Shown here one piece after another: positions 38,501-47,777 of a DNA stretch of 64,000 bases. Position numbers and translations under genes: made by a program. Origin of the DNA: Leptothoe kymatousa TAU-MAC 1615 (lineage in GTDB: Bacteria > Cyanobacteriota > Cyanobacteriia > Phormidesmidales > Phormidesmidaceae); contig NZ_JADOER010000012.1 in the NCBI RefSeq assembly GCF_018739865.1, positions 186,001-250,000 on the forward strand, in the 5' to 3' direction. Below the pieces are notes generated by a model. The model was given only the letters and a program-made list of their open reading frames with translations. It searched no databases and was not told where the DNA came from. The first letter of the stretch is position 1; each line of letters opens with the position of its first letter.

Positions 38501-38544
38501 AGCGTTACGATGACGAATGGGGTGACCAGGATGAGGTCTGGTAA
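35512..38544 (+). CDS. dnaK: DnaK (Hsp70), DnaK3-like, with a very long low-complexity C-terminal tail
   Basis: The first about 600 residues are a complete Hsp70: [17 protein letters not shown] (5-21), [42 protein letters not shown] and a substrate-binding domain with [15 protein letters not shown]. Normal DnaK ends near 630; this protein is 1010 residues. The extra 375 or so are rich in Gly, Tyr, Asn, Gln, Asp and Arg ([32 protein letters not shown]), resembling disordered prion-like domains. The typical DnaK end (EEVD-like) is absent. dnaJ follows after 11 bases. In Synechocystis the dnaK3 and dnaJ3 genes are likewise paired and DnaK3 is tied to thylakoids. Confidence 0.93.
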   Translation: MGKVVGIDLGTTNSVVSVIEGGKPVVIANAEGMRTTPSVVAFSKEGERLVGQMARRQTVLNPQNTFYNVKRYLGRKYTELSSDSKRVPYTVRKDEAGNVKVRCPRLDKDFAPEEISAMVLRKLAEEASRYMGQPVTGAVITVPAYFNDAQRQATRDAGRIAGLEVKRIINEPTAAALAYGLDQQFNQTILVFDLGGGTFDVSILDVRNGVFEVRSTSGDTQLGGVNFDKKIVDWLADEFLETEGVDLRRDRQALQRLTEAAEKAKVELSGLPTAEINLPFITATADGPKHIEKKFSRSQFESLCADLISRLRAPVQQAMTDARVSPSQIDEVVLVGGSSRMPMVQHLVRSLLSKEPNQNVNPDEAVAVGAAIQAGILTEEVKDIMLLDVTPLSLGLETIGGVMKRVIPRNTTIPVRRSDVFSTSENNQTVVEVHVVQGEREMAMDNKSLGRFKLMGIPPAPRGIAQVQVSFDIDANGILQVSAMDKTTGREQSITVQEASNLSDDDIQRMLKEAEEFADVDRGQRERIEKRNRAETLTFQAERAMRSVSIDFGLQFARDRKRRIDNLVQDLRDALKREDERMVDMIQSELQDELYELNREAYLYDADNDDGNLFSQIGDTIKKAFEDDDDFYRRDYDWNGQSQWDSPSWSAGRQDNRSGWDDWDDSWNRPAARQGGYNAPPPRGGYDNPAAGGGYNNPAAGGYNNGQNNSQGYDNRGYDRRNYDASADQHGAGNNNYGQDAYGQQRYDQGQSYDRGYGQNPSQSDQSSQSDRYSAGGYGSQPRDRYDQHQGRPPQDTYGQAGNSAYGQDAYTPPNQDRYPDRNLGPNYNEGQSYSGSNNYDAFSGDRNQGRDSQGRDSQGRDGQSDNLGSARQQPNYDRWQGSGNNSYGQDAYNQSGGPRDDSAYPPYDRGGQPSQIPDPRGAAGAPPAPSGYGSPGAGGGYPPADYPSVGRDRPNADTSVEDDPWADKPTDRPSPRPPANPRPGGYSANSGSAGSQRYDDEWGDQDEVW

Positions 38545-38555
38545 CGTCTCCAGCT

Positions 38556-39443
38556 ATGCAAAACTTTCGAGACTATTACGAGATTCTCGGCATTGATCCG
38601 GGGGCCGATGCCCAAACGATTAAGCATACATATCGCCGGTTAGCCCGTCAGTTTCATCCAGATCTAAATCCAGGCGACCAAGAAGCAGAGGATCGCTTTA
38701 AATCTCTAGGTGAAGCCTATGAAATTCTGTCGGATGTAGAGCGCAGAGCTCAGTACGATGACTATCGCCGCTATTGGCTAAAGCAAAAGTCTGAAGCCGA
38801 CTATCGCGATCTTGAGGATTTTGATCGCTTTGTCGATCAGTTGCTCAATCGTCAAGGAGTCCCCCAGGTCCCCACCGTGCCTACCCCAGCGGCGCCTAAA
38901 AAATCGAGTAGCCCCAACACAAGTAGTCTCCGACGACGAGATGCTGAAGCTTCCCTAGAGATTCCTTTAGAACGTGCTTTCCATGGTGGTTCTGAGCGAG
39001 TGCGGCTAGAGGATGGTCGGGCATTAGAGGTGGATATGCCCCCACGTATGGTGACGGGTCAGCGTTTGCGCCTCCGCGGTCAGGGGATTAAGGGTGGGGA
39101 TCTTTACCTGAATATTGTGGTGGAAACTCACCGCTTTTTGACGATTCAAGGGCGAGATGTGGTTTGTTATTTACCCTTGACGCCCGTAGAAGCTGTTTTG
39201 GGGGGGCAGGTCACGATCCCCACCCTGGATGGTCCAGTCGCCATGACCATTCCCGCCGGTATTCAACCTGGGCGGAAACTGCGTTTAGCTGGGAAAGGCT
39301 ATGGTCGGTTGTCGGAGGAACGCGGAGACCAAATTGTTGAAATTGGTATAGCCATTCCCCAGGTGCTGGGCGAGCAAGAAGCCGAGCTATATGAAAAGCT
39401 TAGACTTGTGGAAGCCCATAATCCGCGTTCCCATATGTTCTAG
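38556..39443 (+). CDS. dnaJ: DnaJ-family co-chaperone (DnaJ3-like)
   Basis: 295 residues: an N-terminal J domain with the HPD motif (about 29-31, RQFHPDLNP), a short linker (about 95-125), then a C-terminal substrate domain (about 130-280, SLEIPLERAFHGGSERVRLEDGR, GDLYLNIVVETHRFL, GQVTIPTLDGPVAM, KGYGRLSEERGD). The zinc-finger of type I DnaJ is absent, so it is type II, like CbpA. It would stimulate the ATPase of the DnaK encoded 11 bases upstream, and the two are clearly one operon. Confidence 0.94.
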   Translation: MQNFRDYYEILGIDPGADAQTIKHTYRRLARQFHPDLNPGDQEAEDRFKSLGEAYEILSDVERRAQYDDYRRYWLKQKSEADYRDLEDFDRFVDQLLNRQGVPQVPTVPTPAAPKKSSSPNTSSLRRRDAEASLEIPLERAFHGGSERVRLEDGRALEVDMPPRMVTGQRLRLRGQGIKGGDLYLNIVVETHRFLTIQGRDVVCYLPLTPVEAVLGGQVTIPTLDGPVAMTIPAGIQPGRKLRLAGKGYGRLSEERGDQIVEIGIAIPQVLGEQEAELYEKLRLVEAHNPRSHMF

Positions 39444-39472
39444 ACCGTGTAGCTACTTTATCTTCCGTCCGC

Positions 39473-40063
39473 TTAGGCACCAAAGTAAGACGGTGCTTGG
39501 CCAGGGGCCCACTTAATGTTGCAGCCCACGCTGGGAATCTGTTGGTCAGAAAGCGTTTGTCCAGCTAGTGCCTGGTCAATGGCTGCCCTTAGGTCTTTCC
39601 CGGTGACGGGTTTGCCATTGCTCGGGCGACTATCGTCTAGCTGCCCTCGATAGACGAGTGTTTTGTCTGCGTCGAATAGAAAAAAGTCGGGGGTGCAGGC
39701 GGCCGTGTAAGCTTTGGCAACAGTCTGGTGCTCATCGAAGCAATAGGGAAAGGTAAACCCTTGCTGCTGGGCCTGGGTTTTCATGTGCTCAGGGGCATCC
39801 TGGGGATGAGTTTGCAGGCTATTGGCACTGATGGCAAGGATACCTAGGCCTTTGGTACTGTAGTCTTGACCAATTTTTGCTAGCTCTTGCTCGATATGTT
39901 TAACGAAAGGGCAGTGCACGCAGATAAACATCACCAGCAGAGCACGGCTATCGGCAAAGGTGTCGAGGGTAATTGTCTTGCCAGAAACAGCATCTGCTAA
40001 GGAAAATGCTGGAGCTTTGGTGCCCAATGCCAGCATGGTGGATTCCACCATCACCATGGTCAA
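39473..40063 (-). CDS. Thioredoxin-family (AhpC/TSA-like) protein
   Basis: 196 residues of thioredoxin fold related to peroxiredoxins and ResA. FICVHCPFVKHIEQELAKIG (about 47-66) carries a CxxxxxC-less arrangement: one Cys at CVHCPF with two cysteines spaced by two residues, so a CxxC motif is present (CVHC). The cis-Pro comes at AACTPDFFLFD. The C-terminal GQLDDSRPSNG and SVGCNIKWAPG stretches match a bacterial family of unknown substrate. Redox function is expected; the partner is unknown. The true start is probably MLALGTKAPAF or the earlier Met. Confidence 0.8.
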   Translation of the reverse strand: MTMVMVESTMLALGTKAPAFSLADAVSGKTITLDTFADSRALLVMFICVHCPFVKHIEQELAKIGQDYSTKGLGILAISANSLQTHPQDAPEHMKTQAQQQGFTFPYCFDEHQTVAKAYTAACTPDFFLFDADKTLVYRGQLDDSRPSNGKPVTGKDLRAAIDQALAGQTLSDQQIPSVGCNIKWAPGQAPSYFGA

Positions 40064-40394
40064 TACCTCAAAAATTTGATTTACAAGAAAACTGTAGCGT
40101 TTGCCTTGGAATTAACCACCAAGAATTAGCCACCAAAGGCCATGGCTGACATTACTAGGGCAGATAGCAGCAGACCGGGGCTGAGGAGCAGAATGAGGGT
40201 AAAGAGTTCATGCATTTCCATGGTGTGGGATGTCTCCAAGTAGGTACGTGGCTAATGGTTCTATCCTGAACGATGAATGGAAGGAGTTGGGGGAATTTTT
40301 ATCAAAAAGATCGGTTCCCCTTGACAACTGACGATATCCCCTTAATCTTGAAGCGTATTCTTTTGATAGTCTGCTGCCCTGTTTGGGCTGAGGG
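40064..40394. other. Intergenic region with a possible small gene
   Basis: The gap of about 330 bases holds the 31-codon reverse frame at 40126-40221 and otherwise no clear signal. It contains the divergent promoters of the thioredoxin-like gene and the AMIN gene. Confidence 0.5.
40126..40221 (-). CDS. Possible 31-residue single-helix membrane protein
   Basis: The reverse strand reads MEMHELFTLILLLSPGLLLS then ALVMSAMAFGG and stops. The frame is short, uninterrupted and very hydrophobic, as in the small subunits of photosystems, cytochrome b6f and NDH. It does not match any of the small subunits I can recall. A GGAG lies 12 bases before the first ATG, somewhat far. Met3 (40213-40215) is another start. 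It could be a chance frame. Confidence 0.4.
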   Translation of the reverse strand: MEMHELFTLILLLSPGLLLSALVMSAMAFGG

Positions 40395-41645
40395 ATGATT
40401 ATGGGGCTCAAGCACTTGGTTTATCGGTCGTGGGGGTGCAGTTTGTTCGCGATCGCAATGGCGACGACCCCTGCTATGGCGGAAGAATTACAAAATTGGT
40501 CGTTTGATTCAGCGACCAATGAGCTCACCTTTTCTTTGCCAGATACGGTTTTGCCAGAATTTTTTCTCTTAGCAGAGCCTCCTCGACTGGTGCTGGATAT
40601 CCCTGAAACACAGGTGGGTGAGGTGTCCGCTGAACAGCGCTACGACGGTTCTGTCCAGACGATTCGTGTGGCTCAACAGGCCGATGACCAAGTGAGGGTC
40701 GTGATTGAATTATCGCCCGATATCGTCCTTTCTCCTGAGCAAGCAGATATTCAATTTGACGATCAAGATGGTCAGCGCCAGTGGCGTTTTCGGCCCCTGA
40801 TTTCCGGGGAGGTGGAGACTGCCGATTTATCTGAGCGCGATCGGTCTGCCAGTGCGCCAACGCTGAATGTGGAGCCTGGCGTTAGTGTGGCTGCCGAGAA
40901 CTTAATACCCCAGCAGTCTTCCCAGGCGGTGTTGCCCATTGACCCCTATGAGTCTGGGACGAGTCAGGTGGTGAGTGTGCCACCGCTAGACAACGACGCT
41001 GGGGGCAGTGATGGCGCTGGGATCACACCTGAGCTGCCACCCATGACCGTGCCTGTTTTAGAGGCGGACACTGCAGCGGTGGCTGCTACCAACCCAGCGC
41101 CTGATCAATCGGCTCCAGTGGTGCCCGCTCTGCCTGACTTGCAGAACGAGCCGCCGCCGGCGGTACAGGTCGATGACGATGATGAAATGCAGGCACCTGG
41201 AGCCGATGAGTTATTGGCAGAGACAGCGGGCGATCAAGTGTCGGTTGCGCAGCCAGCCGAGGTGCCGTCTGACTCACCGGTAGCAGCTGAGCCCATGGAG
41301 GCGGCGCCCATTGATGAACCGGTAGTGGCTGAGCCCATGGACGCACCGGTAGCAGCTGCTGAGCCCGTGGAGGCGGCGCCCATTGATGTGGCTGCTATCT
41401 CGCCTGCTGCAGATGTTGGTGAACCTGTGGCGGCGGTATCTGAAGTGACGCCCCCTGAAATAGAGCCTGTAGAACCTCAGGTTGCTTTAGTGGAAGAGTC
41501 GGTAGAACCGGCATTGGTTGCTGAGCCCAATGCGCCTCAATCTTGGGAGACAATTCAACAACCTGCGGCGGAACGGACCATTGTACAAACCGTGACGCCA
41601 ACACCGATCACCTTTGGTCAACCTTTGCCCGATAGGACGCCATGA
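40395..41645 (+). CDS. AMIN-domain protein with a long Ala/Pro/Glu-rich tail
   Basis: 416 residues: a signal peptide (about 1-28, ending AMA), an AMIN domain (about 30-120, LQNWSFDSATNELTFSLPDT, RLVLDIPETQVG, VRVAQQ... and VRVVIELSPDI), then about 280 residues of low complexity rich in Ala, Pro, Glu, Val and Asp, with repeats such as VAAEPMEAAPIDEPVVAEPM. AMIN domains bind peptidoglycan or target proteins to the division site and usually precede an amidase domain, which is missing here. So it is probably a periplasmic structural or targeting protein. The frame ends at TFGQPLPDRTP with no sign of truncation. Confidence 0.8.
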   Translation: MIMGLKHLVYRSWGCSLFAIAMATTPAMAEELQNWSFDSATNELTFSLPDTVLPEFFLLAEPPRLVLDIPETQVGEVSAEQRYDGSVQTIRVAQQADDQVRVVIELSPDIVLSPEQADIQFDDQDGQRQWRFRPLISGEVETADLSERDRSASAPTLNVEPGVSVAAENLIPQQSSQAVLPIDPYESGTSQVVSVPPLDNDAGGSDGAGITPELPPMTVPVLEADTAAVAATNPAPDQSAPVVPALPDLQNEPPPAVQVDDDDEMQAPGADELLAETAGDQVSVAQPAEVPSDSPVAAEPMEAAPIDEPVVAEPMDAPVAAAEPVEAAPIDVAAISPAADVGEPVAAVSEVTPPEIEPVEPQVALVEESVEPALVAEPNAPQSWETIQQPAAERTIVQTVTPTPITFGQPLPDRTP

Positions 41646-41654
41646 TGCCTGGGG

Positions 41655-43682
41655 TTAGACCGAAATTTTGACTGACTTTGACGATGTTCGTCCTTTGGTC
41701 TGACCCGGTGTTTTAGCGGATGATGATTGGGTGGCTATGGGGAGGGTGAAGTTAATTTGTGTCCCTTGATCTTTCCCTTTAGAGATGGCCCAAATTTTCC
41801 CGCCCTGAGCTTCGATAATCTGGCGACAAATGGCGAGACCTAAGCCTGTGCCACCCACTGAGCGACGCAGTGCGCCTTCTTCTTGATAGAAACGCTCAAA
41901 TACGGTTTCTAGACGTTCGGGTTCAATGCCACGGCCGGTGTCATTGACAGATACCTTGACCAGGGTCTCGTCTTGGACAGTGGCGTCGATGGAAATGCTG
42001 TCGTTGCTAGAGGTAAATTTGCAGGCATTATCCAGCACCTTTGTGAGGACTTCCACAATCCATTCCCCATCGCCCCGGATGAGCGGCAAGTTGTCAGGGC
42101 AATTGACCGCAATATTTGAGCAGTGATGGGCCGTTTTACGGCTACTCAACGCTAGGGCAATGCACTCACTGAGAGAGAGAGATTCTAAATTCCATTCGAT
42201 ACGACCACTTTCTAGACGGGAAAGGGTGAGAAAGTCTTGAACTAGACTTTGCATCCGTTCCGAGTCTTCTAGGGCTGTTTGCAACATGACATTCCGCATT
42301 TCTAGGGGCATGTCGGGTTCTGTAAAAATGCTTTCTAAGCACACTCGAATGGTGGATAGGGGGGTGCGTAGTTCGTGGCCGGTGATGGCAATTAGGTTGC
42401 TGCGGGTGCGGTCGAGGGCTTCTAGTTGCTGGTTGAGGTTTTCTAGGTTGGCGTAAGCTTCTGCTTGGATAACGGCCACACTGAGTTGAGCGGCAACGGC
42501 TTCGACCAGGCGAATATCGTTTTTATTCCATGGTTGAGGGAGCGTTTGACATTGGTGTAGTTCGATTACTCCCAGTAGGCGGTCTTGATAAATTAAGGGC
42601 ACTAATAGGCAGGCTCTGATATCCCACTTTTGAAACAGGGTGTGGATGGGTGAGTTATCGCTCAGTTTCTTGCTTTTGGACGGGGTGGGGGGCGTTACGA
42701 TATGGGTGATCGATTCGCGGTCGTTTTTTACCTGTTGGAAGAGGGGATTGTCTAGTAGAGGCCATGTTTGGCCTTTGAGGGGATCTACGTTGGGCTGGCG
42801 AAACTCGTGGTGAATGTCAACACTGGTGGACCGGCGGCTACTGCGATAGATGATGCATCGGCAGGCGTTGATTTGTTGGCCGAGTTCGTGGGTTGCGATC
42901 GCAAATACTTCAGTTGGATTTAACGATTGACGGATGGCCGCCGTAATGGAATTAATTAACCGCTCTCGACTTTCCTGCGCGGCCATAGTCTTATAGGCCT
43001 TCAGCAGCTTGTACTGACTCGCCTGAACATAGGTCACCAGTCGCTGCGCAAACGGAGACGCTTCTGCCACTTCATCGTCAGGAGATGAATCTTCTAATAG
43101 GCCCGTGGGCAAAAACTGCGCTTGGGCCGCCGAAACTTTCTGTGCCAGATCAGACCGATAGCTACCAATGCGCTGGAGCAAAATCTGGGCGGCCCGCTCA
43201 CAAACATGACGATCTAGCGTCCAAATACCCTCGAATCGACGACTCTGGTCTAGGGCCGGTGCACCGCTTAAGATTTTTGGCTGCTTGGCACTGCTTTGAT
43301 GGTGTTCCCTACAGATTAAACACGCTGTATATTCTTGGCCTAGAACCACCAAATGCCATTCGTGCACTAAAGCATCATCTGAGTTAAAGGCAATGGTTTC
43401 ATGGGCCGCAGCGCCGTGACTATCGGCAAATTGAGTATCCGCTGCTGCCAGCACATAAACTTGAGGCGTAATCTCAGCTAGACGTAAATATCTATGGGCC
43501 TCTTGGCGATAAAAGCGTTCCTGCTGAAAACTCGCAATCATCAAAGGCTGCTCGTTTCCTGCCAACACCTGATCTTCCATCGCATGGGAAAGAGCCGTCA
43601 GCGATGTTTTGAAGTACATTTGAGGCCTTAACGAGGGTAGGACCTCAAGCAACTCATCTAGAACTGACGACGGATTGCCCAT
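41655..43682 (-). CDS. Sensor histidine kinase with DICT and GAF domains
   Basis: 675 residues. The N-terminal DICT domain (about 15-150, PQMYFKTSLTALSHAMEDQV, LICREHH) is a sensory module linked to light or redox signals in cyanobacteria. A GAF domain follows (about 240-400, YRSSRRSTSVDIH). HisKA has the phosphorylated His in ITGHELRTPLS (about 433). HATPase_c has LTKVLDNACKFTS, NDTGRGIEP and GGTGLGLAICRQI. No membrane helix is seen, so it is cytoplasmic. No response regulator is adjacent, so it is an orphan kinase. The ligand cannot be told. Confidence 0.92.
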   Translation of the reverse strand: MGNPSSVLDELLEVLPSLRPQMYFKTSLTALSHAMEDQVLAGNEQPLMIASFQQERFYRQEAHRYLRLAEITPQVYVLAAADTQFADSHGAAAHETIAFNSDDALVHEWHLVVLGQEYTACLICREHHQSSAKQPKILSGAPALDQSRRFEGIWTLDRHVCERAAQILLQRIGSYRSDLAQKVSAAQAQFLPTGLLEDSSPDDEVAEASPFAQRLVTYVQASQYKLLKAYKTMAAQESRERLINSITAAIRQSLNPTEVFAIATHELGQQINACRCIIYRSSRRSTSVDIHHEFRQPNVDPLKGQTWPLLDNPLFQQVKNDRESITHIVTPPTPSKSKKLSDNSPIHTLFQKWDIRACLLVPLIYQDRLLGVIELHQCQTLPQPWNKNDIRLVEAVAAQLSVAVIQAEAYANLENLNQQLEALDRTRSNLIAITGHELRTPLSTIRVCLESIFTEPDMPLEMRNVMLQTALEDSERMQSLVQDFLTLSRLESGRIEWNLESLSLSECIALALSSRKTAHHCSNIAVNCPDNLPLIRGDGEWIVEVLTKVLDNACKFTSSNDSISIDATVQDETLVKVSVNDTGRGIEPERLETVFERFYQEEGALRRSVGGTGLGLAICRQIIEAQGGKIWAISKGKDQGTQINFTLPIATQSSSAKTPGQTKGRTSSKSVKISV

Positions 43683-43860
43683 TCACTCTACGCTTGAATT
43701 AATGCTAGTAGTAATGACCTTAACTTCACCAACATTATCAGCGCCGATTCAAGCCGTGGTGGAATTGTAACTAAGCTTAGGGGAAGCTATCACTATGCAC
43801 ACCCCTAAGCATCCATCACTAAAGGTCAAACGTCCTTTCTCTGTTGGTGTAGACCCCATA

Positions 43861-43899
43861 AAAAATGCGTAGCTTCTGCAAAAAGAAGCTACGCATTTT
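43861..43899 (-). terminator. Terminator of amt, possibly bidirectional
   Basis: AAAATGCGTAGCTTCT (43862-43877) and its inverse (43884-43899) form a perfect 16-bp stem around a 6-base loop. On the reverse strand it ends with TTTTT, so it terminates amt. The forward side also has a T run (TTTT), so it may work both ways. Confidence 0.88.
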
Positions 43900-43961
43900 G
43901 AGGAAATCGCTTTCAAATAGCGCTTAATCAGCTGTACAAACGTCAGCGATTAAAGTTTTTC

Positions 43962-45452
43962 CTATGCAACACCGCCCATATCGCTAGTGTCCTTTAGGAA
44001 ACCGCTATATGCTTCCATGCCGTGCTCACCGATATCCAAACCCTTGAGTTCTTCTTCTGCAGAAACACGTAGACCAAAGGCAGACTTAAGAATAGTCCAA
44101 ACGATGGAGCTGAATACAACGGTAAAGAGGCCAATGGCAACAATACCGATAACTTGAGAAATCAGCTGACCGATGCCACCGCCGTAGAAAAGACCAGCGG
44201 ATGTGTCGAATAGACCAACGGCTAGAGTTCCCCACATACCACATACAAGGTGGACGGAGACAGCACCAACGGGGTCATCAATCTTGATGCTGTCGAAGAA
44301 GCCAACGGAGAAGACAACTAATACGCCAGAAATCAGACCGATGATAACGGCACCAAAGAAGCCAACACCTGCACAACCAGCGGTAATACCCACAAGACCA
44401 GCGAGGATACCGTTGATAATCATGGACAGGTCAGGCTTACCGCTCATCATCCAAGCGGTAAATGTGGCAGCAACACCACCAGCAGCAGCAGACAGGTTAG
44501 TAGTTACTGCAATGTAAGGTACAGCCGCATCAGCCGCTAATTCAGAACCAGGGTTGAAACCAAACCAGCCAATCCAAAGAATCAAACAGCCAAGAGTAGC
44601 AATACTCATGTTGTGGCCAGGGATGGCATTGATTTGACCGTCTTGGTATTTACCAATCCGAGGACCAAGAATGGCGGCACCACATAGAGCGGCCCAGCCA
44701 CCAACGGAGTGCACAACTGTGGAACCAGCAAAGTCAGAGAAACCACCAGTAGGTAGAGCACCCAGCCAGCCATTTCCAGACCATACCCAGTGACCAGTGA
44801 TGGGGTAAGAAATTGCGGTTAGCAGAATGCTAAAGATGATGAAGTCTACAAACTTAATACGCTCAGCAACTGCACCAGAAACGATGGTTGCTGCAGTACC
44901 TGCAAAGGCAGCCTGGAATAGGAAGAATACAGGTGCGGTTAAGTTCCCTGCATAGGGTTCGTCAGCAGACAAACCGGACAAGAAGAAGTTGCCCAAACCT
45001 AAAACAGGAGTTGCCTCATTGAACATGAGGCCAAAACCAATTGCCCAGAAGGACAATGTGGCTAGAGCAAAAACAATTAAGTTTTTGGAAAGGATATTAA
45101 CAGCGTTCTTCTGGCGACAGAAGCCGGTTTCTAACATGCCGAAACCAGCGTTCATGAAAATTACCAGGATGGCTGCTATCAGCACCCAGATATTGTCTAA
45201 AACAAACTGAACATTCTCAGGGGTAATTGCGTCTTCCTGAGCATGGGCTGCGGTGTTCCAAGTGGCAACAATAACGAGAGCCAATGGAATACAAGCTAAC
45301 CAAGCCCAAGAAAAGCTTCTACCGAAAAAGCGCTTCGCCATTTGATCAAATGGTGGCGCGTAACTATCCCAGACAGACGATTTACGCCGTCTTGCCTTGC
45401 GGCTGAAATTTAGACTAGACATCTCAACAGACGTTCCTACAACACAATCCAA
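43962..45452 (-). CDS. amt: Ammonium transporter
   Basis: Amt moves ammonium into the cell. The 496 residues include an N-terminal extension, a signal peptide (about 38-71, [10 protein letters not shown]...AAHA), then about 11 membrane helices with [76 protein letters not shown]-like [15 protein letters not shown], and the pore-lining twin-His motif regions. The 45452 start is not backed by a ribosome site; Met11 or Met38 may be used. A perfect NtcA site lies upstream (45729), so nitrogen control is expected. A terminator follows. Confidence 0.95.
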   Translation of the reverse strand: MDCVVGTSVEMSSLNFSRKARRRKSSVWDSYAPPFDQMAKRFFGRSFSWAWLACIPLALVIVATWNTAAHAQEDAITPENVQFVLDNIWVLIAAILVIFMNAGFGMLETGFCRQKNAVNILSKNLIVFALATLSFWAIGFGLMFNEATPVLGLGNFFLSGLSADEPYAGNLTAPVFFLFQAAFAGTAATIVSGAVAERIKFVDFIIFSILLTAISYPITGHWVWSGNGWLGALPTGGFSDFAGSTVVHSVGGWAALCGAAILGPRIGKYQDGQINAIPGHNMSIATLGCLILWIGWFGFNPGSELAADAAVPYIAVTTNLSAAAGGVAATFTAWMMSGKPDLSMIINGILAGLVGITAGCAGVGFFGAVIIGLISGVLVVFSVGFFDSIKIDDPVGAVSVHLVCGMWGTLAVGLFDTSAGLFYGGGIGQLISQVIGIVAIGLFTVVFSSIVWTILKSAFGLRVSAEEELKGLDIGEHGMEAYSGFLKDTSDMGGVA

Positions 45453-45841
45453 TCAACAAAATCTACTGTTAGAGAATAAATCTTAAACAGCAGAGCTTTC
45501 GTGTGAGGGGACCTTGACAGTTCAAGATACTCAATGACCGACGAAAGGTCTGAGCTCATGATATGGACTCACTAATTCTTGGGAACACTTAACAAAGAAA
45601 TTAAAAATGTTCACACTTCAAGAAAGCAAAATCCAAATCACACACGGCTAACAACATAGGTATGCTCGTGCAGATGCATCGCACGTATCTATGTAGATAG
45701 ATTCCACCAATTTCGGCCAAGTCATTCTGTATCAGAGAATACACTAAGCTGGTGTGGGTGGAATATTAGGGGATTTCAGGCCTGCTTATTTGGGGTTGGT
45801 TACAAAAGTTTATGGAAATAAGCTTGTCTGGCTGTGTGGAT
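45453..45841. other. Intergenic region with the amt promoter
   Basis: 389 bases holding the NtcA site for amt (45729-45742) and an AT-rich leader of about 250 bases after it. Nothing else stands out. Confidence 0.6.
45694..45742 (-). promoter_or_regulatory. NtcA site upstream of amt
   Basis: A perfect NtcA box GTA-tcagagaa-TAC lies at 45729-45742. On the reverse strand a -10-like TATCTA occurs at 45699-45694, 29 bases downstream rather than the usual 22-23, so the exact promoter is uncertain. NtcA activation of amt genes is established in cyanobacteria. Confidence 0.65.
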
Positions 45842-46390
45842 TTAGCGATTTGCCTCTTGGCTGTCGGCCGGAAACATGGTCTTGAGATAAGTGTGTGGAC
45901 CTAGTTCTTCTAGTCGCTGCTGTTTTTTGAGGACAGTTTGCTCGAGTTCTTGTCGATAGGCCTGGACCCGATGCAAGAGTTTTAGGTCACAGGTCCCTAA
46001 AATTTGTACCGCTAGCAATCCTGCGTTTTTGGCATTGCCAATGGCCACCGTGGCGACGGGAATACCCCCGGGCATTTGCACAATGGAATATAGCGAGTCG
46101 ATACCTTGAAGGGTGCGGCTTTTGACGGGGACCCCAATCACGGGTAAAGGCGTTAGGGCTGCAACCATGCCGGGTAAGTGGGCGGCGCCTCCGGCTCCGG
46201 CGATGATTACTTTTAAGCCTCGTTCAACGGCAGTTTGGGCGTATTTCACCATGCGGTTGGGGGTGCGGTGAGCCGATACAATCGCGACTTCGTGGGGGAT
46301 GTCAAAGTTTTCACAGACGTTAATAGCAGCCTCCATGGTGGGTAGATCGGAGTCACTGCCCATGACGATGCCGATGAGGGGAGAAGTCAT
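45842..46390 (-). CDS. purE: N5-carboxyaminoimidazole ribonucleotide mutase
   Basis: Catalyses the carboxylate shift of N5-CAIR to CAIR in purine synthesis, with PurK making N5-CAIR. Class I PurE motifs are [13 protein letters not shown] (from about residue 5), [11 protein letters not shown] (about 38), [14 protein letters not shown] and [21 protein letters not shown] chose ATG 46390 ([10 protein letters not shown]) because it fits the family N-terminus; the frame is open to ATG 46411. A C-terminal extension (about 160-182) is present. purK is not in the window. Confidence 0.93.
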   Translation of the reverse strand: MTSPLIGIVMGSDSDLPTMEAAINVCENFDIPHEVAIVSAHRTPNRMVKYAQTAVERGLKVIIAGAGGAAHLPGMVAALTPLPVIGVPVKSRTLQGIDSLYSIVQMPGGIPVATVAIGNAKNAGLLAVQILGTCDLKLLHRVQAYRQELEQTVLKKQQRLEELGPHTYLKTMFPADSQEANR

Positions 46391-46496
46391 AGGGGGAAAG
46401 ACTAACAACATCCTTCCAACTTTAGCTGGGAGGATGTTGTTAGCCTACCGGGTTACTGTGGGATGATTTTGACAAAGATTTGCGCTTCAAGAATCT

Positions 46497-47636
46497 ATGG
46501 CAATTTTGCTCAATGTGCGTCTTCCACAGAGGCTAGGTCTCTATTGTTTGGAGATTGTGGACCATCAGCTACGGTCTATTTTGCCCATGGCAAAGGTGGC
46601 TGCTAATGCTGTTCAAGCGATTGACCTTGCAGGAGATTGGGTGTCCCTCGGTGGGGTGGATTTGCAAATTAATGGTGCGTTGGGGTTAGCGTTTCCAGAC
46701 CTTGCAACGCCCGAGGAGTTGGGGAAAGCGGCTGATTTTTTGTGGCATCAGGGGGTAGATGCATTTGCGCCGACGATTGTGACGGCTGATGGGGCTAAAA
46801 TTCGGCGGAGTCTCTCGGTGATTCAGGCCTACCAGGCGATGGGGGAACGTCCCGAGTCTGCGACGGTTTTGGGGGCGCATTTGGAGGGGCCATTTTTGAA
46901 TCCAGTGAAGCGGGGCGCTCACCCTGGCGAACATTTGCAACCCCTGGCCATGGAGACTGTCCAGGCTTTGTTGGCCGATTATGTGGATGTGGTCAAGATT
47001 ATGACGTTAGCCCCTGAGCTGGAGTCAGAGTCTGGGGTTATTCCTTGGTTGCGATCGCACAATATCACCGTCAGTCTTGGCCATTCCTTGGCGACGGCAG
47101 CCCAAGCCCAAACGGCCTTTGCCCAGGGGGCGTCGATGGTCACCCACGCCTTTAATGCCATGCCTGGGTTACACCATCGAGAACCCGGTTTGTTGGGGGC
47201 TGCCCTGACGCAGCCGCAGATTTTTGCTGGGGTGATTGCCGATGGCCAACACGTGTGCCCGACGATGTTGGACCTCTTGCTACGGGCAGGACGAGGCACC
47301 CCTGCCCAGGGTGAGGGCGGTCTTTTTCTGGTGAGCGACGCCCTGTCTCCGTTGGGTTTGCCCGATGGCACCTACCCCTGGGATAGTCGTGAAATTGAGG
47401 TCCAACAGGGTACGGCACGGCTGCCCGATGGCACCTTGTCGGGCACCACGCGCCCCCTGCTGGATGGGGTGAAAAATTTGGTGCAATGGGGCCTTTGCAG
47501 TGTTGAGGAAGCCATTGTTCTAGCGACAGAGCGGCCGCGCCAGGCTCTAGGAATGCCCACCTTGGCTCCGCGCCAGGTTACCCATTTATTGCGTTGGCAT
47601 CATGATGGTGCAGCCTTGAGCTGGCAACGGATTTAG
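46497..47636 (+). CDS. nagA: N-acetylglucosamine-6-phosphate deacetylase
   Basis: Removes the acetyl group from GlcNAc-6-P in amino-sugar recycling. The 379 residues have amidohydrolase motifs: GGVDLQINGALG (about 54, in place of the HxH motif seen in other members), HLEGPFLNPVKRGAH (metal-binding Glu, about 128), SLGHSLATAAQ (His), THAFNAMPGLHHREPGLLG (His, about 215) and the catalytic Asp in LVSDALSPLG (about 280). No nagB is adjacent. It is divergent from purE, 106 bases away. Confidence 0.92.
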   Translation: MAILLNVRLPQRLGLYCLEIVDHQLRSILPMAKVAANAVQAIDLAGDWVSLGGVDLQINGALGLAFPDLATPEELGKAADFLWHQGVDAFAPTIVTADGAKIRRSLSVIQAYQAMGERPESATVLGAHLEGPFLNPVKRGAHPGEHLQPLAMETVQALLADYVDVVKIMTLAPELESESGVIPWLRSHNITVSLGHSLATAAQAQTAFAQGASMVTHAFNAMPGLHHREPGLLGAALTQPQIFAGVIADGQHVCPTMLDLLLRAGRGTPAQGEGGLFLVSDALSPLGLPDGTYPWDSREIEVQQGTARLPDGTLSGTTRPLLDGVKNLVQWGLCSVEEAIVLATERPRQALGMPTLAPRQVTHLLRWHHDGAALSWQRI

Positions 47637-47777
47637 GGGCGTCCGCCACACCCGATGGATCGGCCCACCTCAGCCTAGGGGCGATGGGCTGTTGGCCGCT
47701 GCCGTAATCGGTTTAGTTAATAAGGGGCAAAACGTAATAGGATCTGACCGTAGAGAAATACCCCGCCGACCGTTCCT

